Of a DNA stretch of 64,000 bases, positions 59,391-64,000 are shown in pieces. The DNA is taken from positions 91,806 to 155,805 of the forward strand of contig FN648435.1 of NCBI GenBank assembly GCA_000310025.1, given 5' to 3'. This DNA is from Ectocarpus siliculosus (Eukaryota > Sar > Phaeophyceae > Ectocarpales > Ectocarpaceae). Numbering within the stretch: the stretch's first letter is position 1; every line of letters begins with the position of its first letter. The notes beneath the pieces are model-generated. The model was not told the DNA's origin. It searched no databases and worked only from the letters and a program-made list of their open reading frames with translations. A program made the translations under genes and the position numbers.

Positions 59391-60177
59391 AAAAGGGTGA
59401 GACTACCTAATTTTATCTTCCTCCAACCTAATGACGCAGTCAGTTGCAGTCAGTTGTATACAACGAAGGACCGCGACCAGAGGATGTGTATTTAGTTATA
59501 TAGTCAGCTTGGTCGTCCTTGACAACAACAGAGCGGCGGCGACTCTAGCGCCGGTCCTACGTCTTTCATTCCCACCTGGCTGAAGTCGGATGGAGAGACA
59601 GAGACGCGATGGACCGATCCAACGAAATATTACCAACGGAGGAACTCTCTTATACCGCTCAATGAATAACGAGTTGAGAAGGACGGATTGTTTCTTGACG
59701 CACGTGGACCCGACCCGTGGACGAGATCTTGGTGTAACACGCAGGTTTCGTGGTCTGCGGCACGACAAGACGACAAACGATTATGAGCCAGAAAGTGGGG
59801 TTCTCAGGTCGGAATACGATTTCTCGGAACATTCCTTGGGAAGATAGGTACAGCTCGTGCAGCGGGGAGGTTTGCTCTTTTTTTATCATCACTTCAAACC
59901 AACCAGCTCTCACACCACACGCATATCATTTCTGCCATGTAGGAGGTCCAACCCGTGGTCATACGGAAGGTTTCCTCTCCATCCGCCGCTTTCTTTCAAA
60001 AAGGAAACGCGAGAGAGTGCAGCATTCGAGCATATATATACATTTCTTTGGTCTTCACTTCAAATCAGCGCTCACAGCACTTGTGCCGTTTACTCCAGGT
60101 CACACAGAAGAGCCCCTCCCTACCCTCCCCTCCTGTGGTACTTGGCCTTCGGTTTTTTATGCGAGAAGAGTTCAGCA

Positions 60178-60285
60178 TTCTCTCCCCTCTGTGTACACAC
60201 CAACTACTAGTGCTACTCCCCTCTGTGCACACACCACCTACTAGTGCTACTCCCCTTCGGTGTACACATCAACTGCAACTGCTAT
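60178..60285 (+). repeat. Threefold ~38-bp tandem repeat
   Basis: Three copies of a CTCCCCTCTGTGTACACACC...ACTAGTGCTA unit lie in a row. Confidence 0.65.
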
Positions 60286-60344
60286 CCACTAGGCCAGGAG
60301 CGGAAGTGAGAGAAAAACTCTCTTTGCAAGAAAAGCTCGCTTAC

Positions 60345-60411
60345 GCTGGAATTCGAACCCCTGACCTGACCTCTAGAAGGTTTCGCGGATACCAACTAGA
60401 CTACCGGGGCG
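60345..60411 (-). repeat. tRNA-like SINE head or tRNA pseudogene
   Basis: On the minus strand TAGTCTAGTTGG (A-box-like) and GGGTTCGAATTCC (B box) are spaced as in a tRNA. An anticodon-like loop TTCTAGA lies between them. The acceptor and anticodon stems do not pair well, so this is not a functional tRNA gene. Confidence 0.5.
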
Positions 60412-60865
60412 ACCGGCCACGGCAGCAAGCTTATGCGCTGGTTAATTTTGTGTGTGTTTTTGGCTCTATTTTTATTGTAGGTTATTATCCCGATGCGTTT
60501 GACTAATATTCCGATCTTCTCAAGTTTCCAACGATAGGAATGTTTCACCTACACATACCAGTGTGCGTACGGCGTTGTCGAATGGTCGACATTTCGGAAT
60601 ACCTCCGAACATTCCTTGGGTAGGTGCACGAGTACAGGAATCTAGCGCTAGCCGTGCACAGCAACGCAGCCCTCACACCCTCTTGCGCCACGGCTCGCGG
60701 CTTTCGGTCGTGGTTGTCTCTGCGGTCCACTTTGCCATGGTCGTGCTATGGTTGGTCCCCAGAGACGTCGTGCTATGTGATTGGCATAGGTGTGTCGCGG
60801 GCCCTTCTTCGCGTTTCTCTTTTCAACCACCAAGGCAAGGCGGTGAAATGTGGAAAGAGGGAAGT

Positions 60866-60923
60866 TCGGAACTCGAACCCGGGAAGAATACAGTGACCTA
60901 GCGCTTACCAACGTTTAGCCATG
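60866..60923 (-). repeat. Second tRNA-like pol III promoter
   Basis: On the minus strand TGGCTAAACGTTGG (A-box-like, 60908-60921) and GGGTTCGAGTTCC (B box, 60868-60880) stand about 28 bases apart, as in a tRNA-derived SINE head. Acceptor pairing is absent. Confidence 0.45.
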
Positions 60924-61327
60924 GATGTTTGTTTGTGGAGGAGTTGAGGATAGATCTACAGTACATCCTAGGCTTGGAACGGTGCAAAACATTGTATGTA
61001 CAGCAGCCCGGGTTTGAACCAGGACGTTTTAGACAATCCATTAAATTTCTCCTCTTCCATCCCCGGGTATGTTTCTCCTCTCCTCCATCCCTGATCAGTC
61101 CCCCGGCGTTGCCTCGAGCCATACTCCGCAAATCTGGAGACAACCATTGTGTTCCACCAAGTCGTAGCCACAAGTGGCTGGCTATGAGTTCGGATGCGAA
61201 TTATTTTCTACAAACACCAATTGAGATCTGTTTGTAGGAGAGGGGGCGGGCGTGGTGCAATTTCACCTCTCCGACGCGCGGATACGTCCAAGTAATCCGT
61301 TGACTACACACGAGTTTAACGTGAAGA

Positions 61328-61328
61328 A

Positions 61329-61363
<35 letters not shown>
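61328..61363 (+). repeat. (AAC)n microsatellite
   Basis: About eleven AAC units. Confidence 0.9.
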
Positions 61364-63574
61364 GTCGGAGCCATTTTGATCACACCGTACGACCAGCCCC
61401 TAACTTTGTCCCCACCCCCATTCACTACACTTCTTCACCCTGACAACTCACTTTCAACAAGCTCTGCACGGCATATTACCTGATCATCAGCGCCCACGAC
61501 TCGCGGAGAGTTCCGGGCTCTCCCACCCAATTGTAGGTACGGTTCTGGTGACGTTGATTTTCTTTTCTACAGCAATCGTGCCGTAGGGACACCGAAACCC
61601 TTGTGCAGCAGTCAAGCCCAGGCGCGCTAAAAGAGGACAGTAGGATAAAGCCCTGAGTGGAGATGCCTGTTTCGTTGAAGAAGCAAAATGATAGCCTATG
61701 CATGATAGTTCGGTATCCACATCAATTGTTGAGTCAGGCGATTCGAAATGGGCATCCAGTGTGTGCTTGGTAGGGTAGACTATATTGGCCAGTGAGTTTT
61801 TTTAGAAAGCAACTCAACGTGTTGTTTGTTTGTTCCTTGTCTTCACCCTATGTATATCGTGCCGGTCTCCGCTCAGTTCTCCGCTCCGATTTACTTCCCG
61901 TATTGGTCCATCCAACTGACGCGGACGCCGTCCGTGGTCACAGACCATCTACAGTGTTTTGGAGGATGTTATAGAGGAACCCAGAAACACAAGGGGAGGG
62001 AGCAGGTCCGGTGCTCCTTGCTAGGTCGTTCACAATTTGTTGCTTCATGTGTTTATATCCTCTCAGCACCTAGGCACGCGTTTCCGCGCTCACAAGTACA
62101 GAGTGAGGAAGGGGTGTGGAAACCTGTTCACAGCAGCCAACGAAAACACCGTAACACCCATGTCATTTTCATACGAGCCGCTTACTAAATTAGCGTCGTA
62201 TACAGTCGGGGTCCCCGTTTCACCGTCCATGGTGTCACGAGGTTTCATATCTACTGTTCAGGGCATCGCCGTCACATCTCTTTGCGATAATGAACCACAA
62301 TACTGGGAGGCTCAATTGCGGTCATGAACTGTTATACCCGGGAAAAGTATTCAAGAGCAGCGTCGAACGGTCATCTTCATGGGGTCATCCATGCATGTAT
62401 GTGGCTCATTGCCGAGTCATACAAAGGTGTCGATGAAGAAGTAACCACCGAAGGAAGACGACAGAGCAGAACGTTGGTGCTTTTCAATTCACCGAAACAC
62501 AAAGAACGCTTGTGCTCCCTTCTCCTGGACAGTTTTCACGTCTCAAGAGTACATAAAATGGATTGTCTGCTAGGTTTTGATTTCCCGCGTGCGGCTGTCG
62601 ATGAGTTGGTTAACTCTTCCTGCCTATAGTCGTAGAAGGCCACATTCCACCTCTCTTTCCGCTTGGATGGAGTCGTGATTGGTGGAGGAAGTCTGCGCCT
62701 CGTTGGTTGCAGATGAGTGGAAAACCAGGTGCATCTCGCCGCCATCCAAATCCTCCACCTCCCCACACGCACCGTGCATTCGGCCATCGCGGCCACCTTG
62801 AATGTACGCCCCGGTGAGACCCAGAGTTTGACATCTGGAAGCATGTACAGCTCTCCATCCGCTCACCACATGTTGGGTGTGTGTCTTTCACTGGGGGCTG
62901 TGAGCGTGTGCAAGCCCAAGCGCAGGCGGGGTCTGCGTAAAAAATTGAACTGATCACCGCCATGACCAAAAACAGCTCCGATAACCTCTATTGGGGGCAC
63001 GACCGGTTTTGCGGTTGACTGGGGTGCAGTCGTGTCACGAGACTATATTACTGCTATTGAGGGCATCCCGCTAACAAGGGAATCGCTAAACCGGGGCCAA
63101 GACTGTGTGCAGATACGCTATCGTCAACTATACTCAAAGTAATGTAGGGGAAAAATACGGCATCACGATTTTGCAACTAGAGTAGCGTCCGAGAATCATT
63201 TCATCCCTGACAAAATCTCCAAACCACCCACACACCACGCATGTGAAGACTACTGAAAATCACAACGAACGCAGACGACAAGGGCCTGGGGAACCTGATC
63301 ACGACGGGTCCGGTCTTATGTAGCACAGGTGGGAACACCTACGCAAGTTTCGGCACACTCATGTTCCGCTCACGCCACTCAAACACGCGCCAGCGTGACA
63401 TGGCGTACCACAACGAGAACAAAGGGCAGAATGTAAGTAGAGAAAGAGTTTGTACTACCCCAAAAGGACACCTTGTTTCTAGGAATTTTCCACTCTTTTC
63501 GGTGTAATGGCCGGTACGGACCTACCTGTTGATTTTTCAGTCGAAACCGCCTTGTTCCAGGTTGGTTGTAGACG
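61364..63574. other. Region without a recognised gene
   Basis: Short frames on both strands may include exons. Examples are 62844-62740 (-), with KLWVSPGRTFKVAAMAECTV, and 62187-62327 (+), but no splice series could be built. A weak duplication is visible between about 62228-62290 and 63036-63090 (GTGTCACGAG, then GGGCATC). Nothing further is supported. Confidence 0.3.
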
Positions 63575-64000
63575 TGGGTTCCAGTCCCGGCGGCACCGTT
63601 ATATTGTGTTCAATCGCTCTCTTTCCCATTTTCCCCCTGTTCATGGGTTTTCTCTTTCACTTTCCTGTTTTACCTTTGCTGCAGCTTGAGTTAAATGATG
63701 TTTCCTCCGCAGGAAGAATACACCGGCTTGGGGTTTTGGAAGTAAATTTGTTTTCGGTGAGCAATAAATACTAGGGTTAAGGATTGGCCCCCCGCCCCCC
63801 AATGGGGCTGGGGGCCAACATCCAGGACTGATGGTGGTGAGTGTCCGGGAAGAAGGAAAGAAGAAGAAGGGGAGAGGATTTGTAGGGGCGGGAAGAAGGG
63901 ACGGTGTTGGGAGAGGCAAGAAAGTGGTGAAGAATTTCGGGACTCGACGAGCGCGCGGTCCCGTCGGGGGTGAAAGGGACATGTCAGTCCGTAGTCTTGT
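63575..64000 (+). repeat. Dispersed repeat R2, copy B, with tRNA-like 5' end
   Basis: From 63598 to the window end this copies 50067-50502. Directly upstream, GTGGGTTCCAGTCCCGGCGG (63576-63595) resembles a tRNA B box/TpsiC arm, as expected for a tRNA-derived SINE body-plus-head arrangement. Copy A lacks this head. The repeat runs out of the window. Confidence 0.6.

Noticed and set aside
60345-60411. A functional tRNA gene with anticodon CTA
   Set aside because: The A and B boxes are present, but the acceptor stem does not pair and the anticodon stem has only three pairs; it is listed as a tRNA-like repeat instead.
1-64000. CRISPR array, bacterial operons or riboswitches
   Set aside because: The DNA is clearly eukaryotic (spliced genes, LTR elements), and the short repeats present lack the equal spacing and unique spacers of a CRISPR array.

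Overview
This is eukaryotic nuclear DNA, most likely from a brown alga (an Ectocarpus-like stramenopile). That assignment is inference. It rests on the GC-rich, Ala/Gln/Pro-rich exons, small exons with GTGAG-type donors separated by introns of several hundred bases, and a high load of Copia-type and DNA transposons. The longest open frames are transposon remnants, and the host genes are split into short exons, so gene models here come from joining exons whose splice sites and reading phases agree. No alignment or database search was possible.

Host genes. (1) 1-1908 (+): the 3' part of a Gln/Ala/Pro-rich gene with long CAG tracts, two exons seen. (2) 3475-17066 (-): a large gene of at least 17 exons encoding an unrecognised, mostly helical protein with one clear EF-hand. 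The phases agree over most junctions, with a gap near 7.7-9.8 kb. (3) 17554-22317 (+): PIG-K/GPI8, the cysteine-protease subunit of the GPI transamidase, with the catalytic His and Cys intact; one or two exons before the last are unresolved. (4) 45477-47447 (-): an unrecognised Ala-rich to acidic protein in several exons.

Mobile and repetitive DNA fills the rest. At 23.7-26.1 kb there is an array of diverged repeat units. At 27.9-31.8 kb (-) lies an old Copia fossil, followed at 32.0-33.2 kb by another retroelement-like coding remnant. A young Copia element with 265-bp LTRs and a 5-bp target duplication (33188-37670) is inserted next to that remnant. From 38031 to 42389 a 4.36-kb element with long terminal inverted repeats and a 9-bp near-perfect target duplication (Mutator-like) encloses four kinds of simple or palindromic repeat, including a nested TTCCATGGAAG array and a short telomere-like tract. 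A second, 960-bp Mutator-like element lies at 48668-49627. A 1.3-kb foldback structure follows at about 50.5-51.8 kb, a Helitron coding remnant at 55.2-56.5 kb, a small foldback at 58.9-59.2 kb, and tRNA-like SINE heads with dispersed repeats at 60-64 kb.

Apart from PIG-K, no pathway can be assigned. The most interesting parts are the unknown EF-hand gene and the nested palindromic repeats of the 38-42 kb element.
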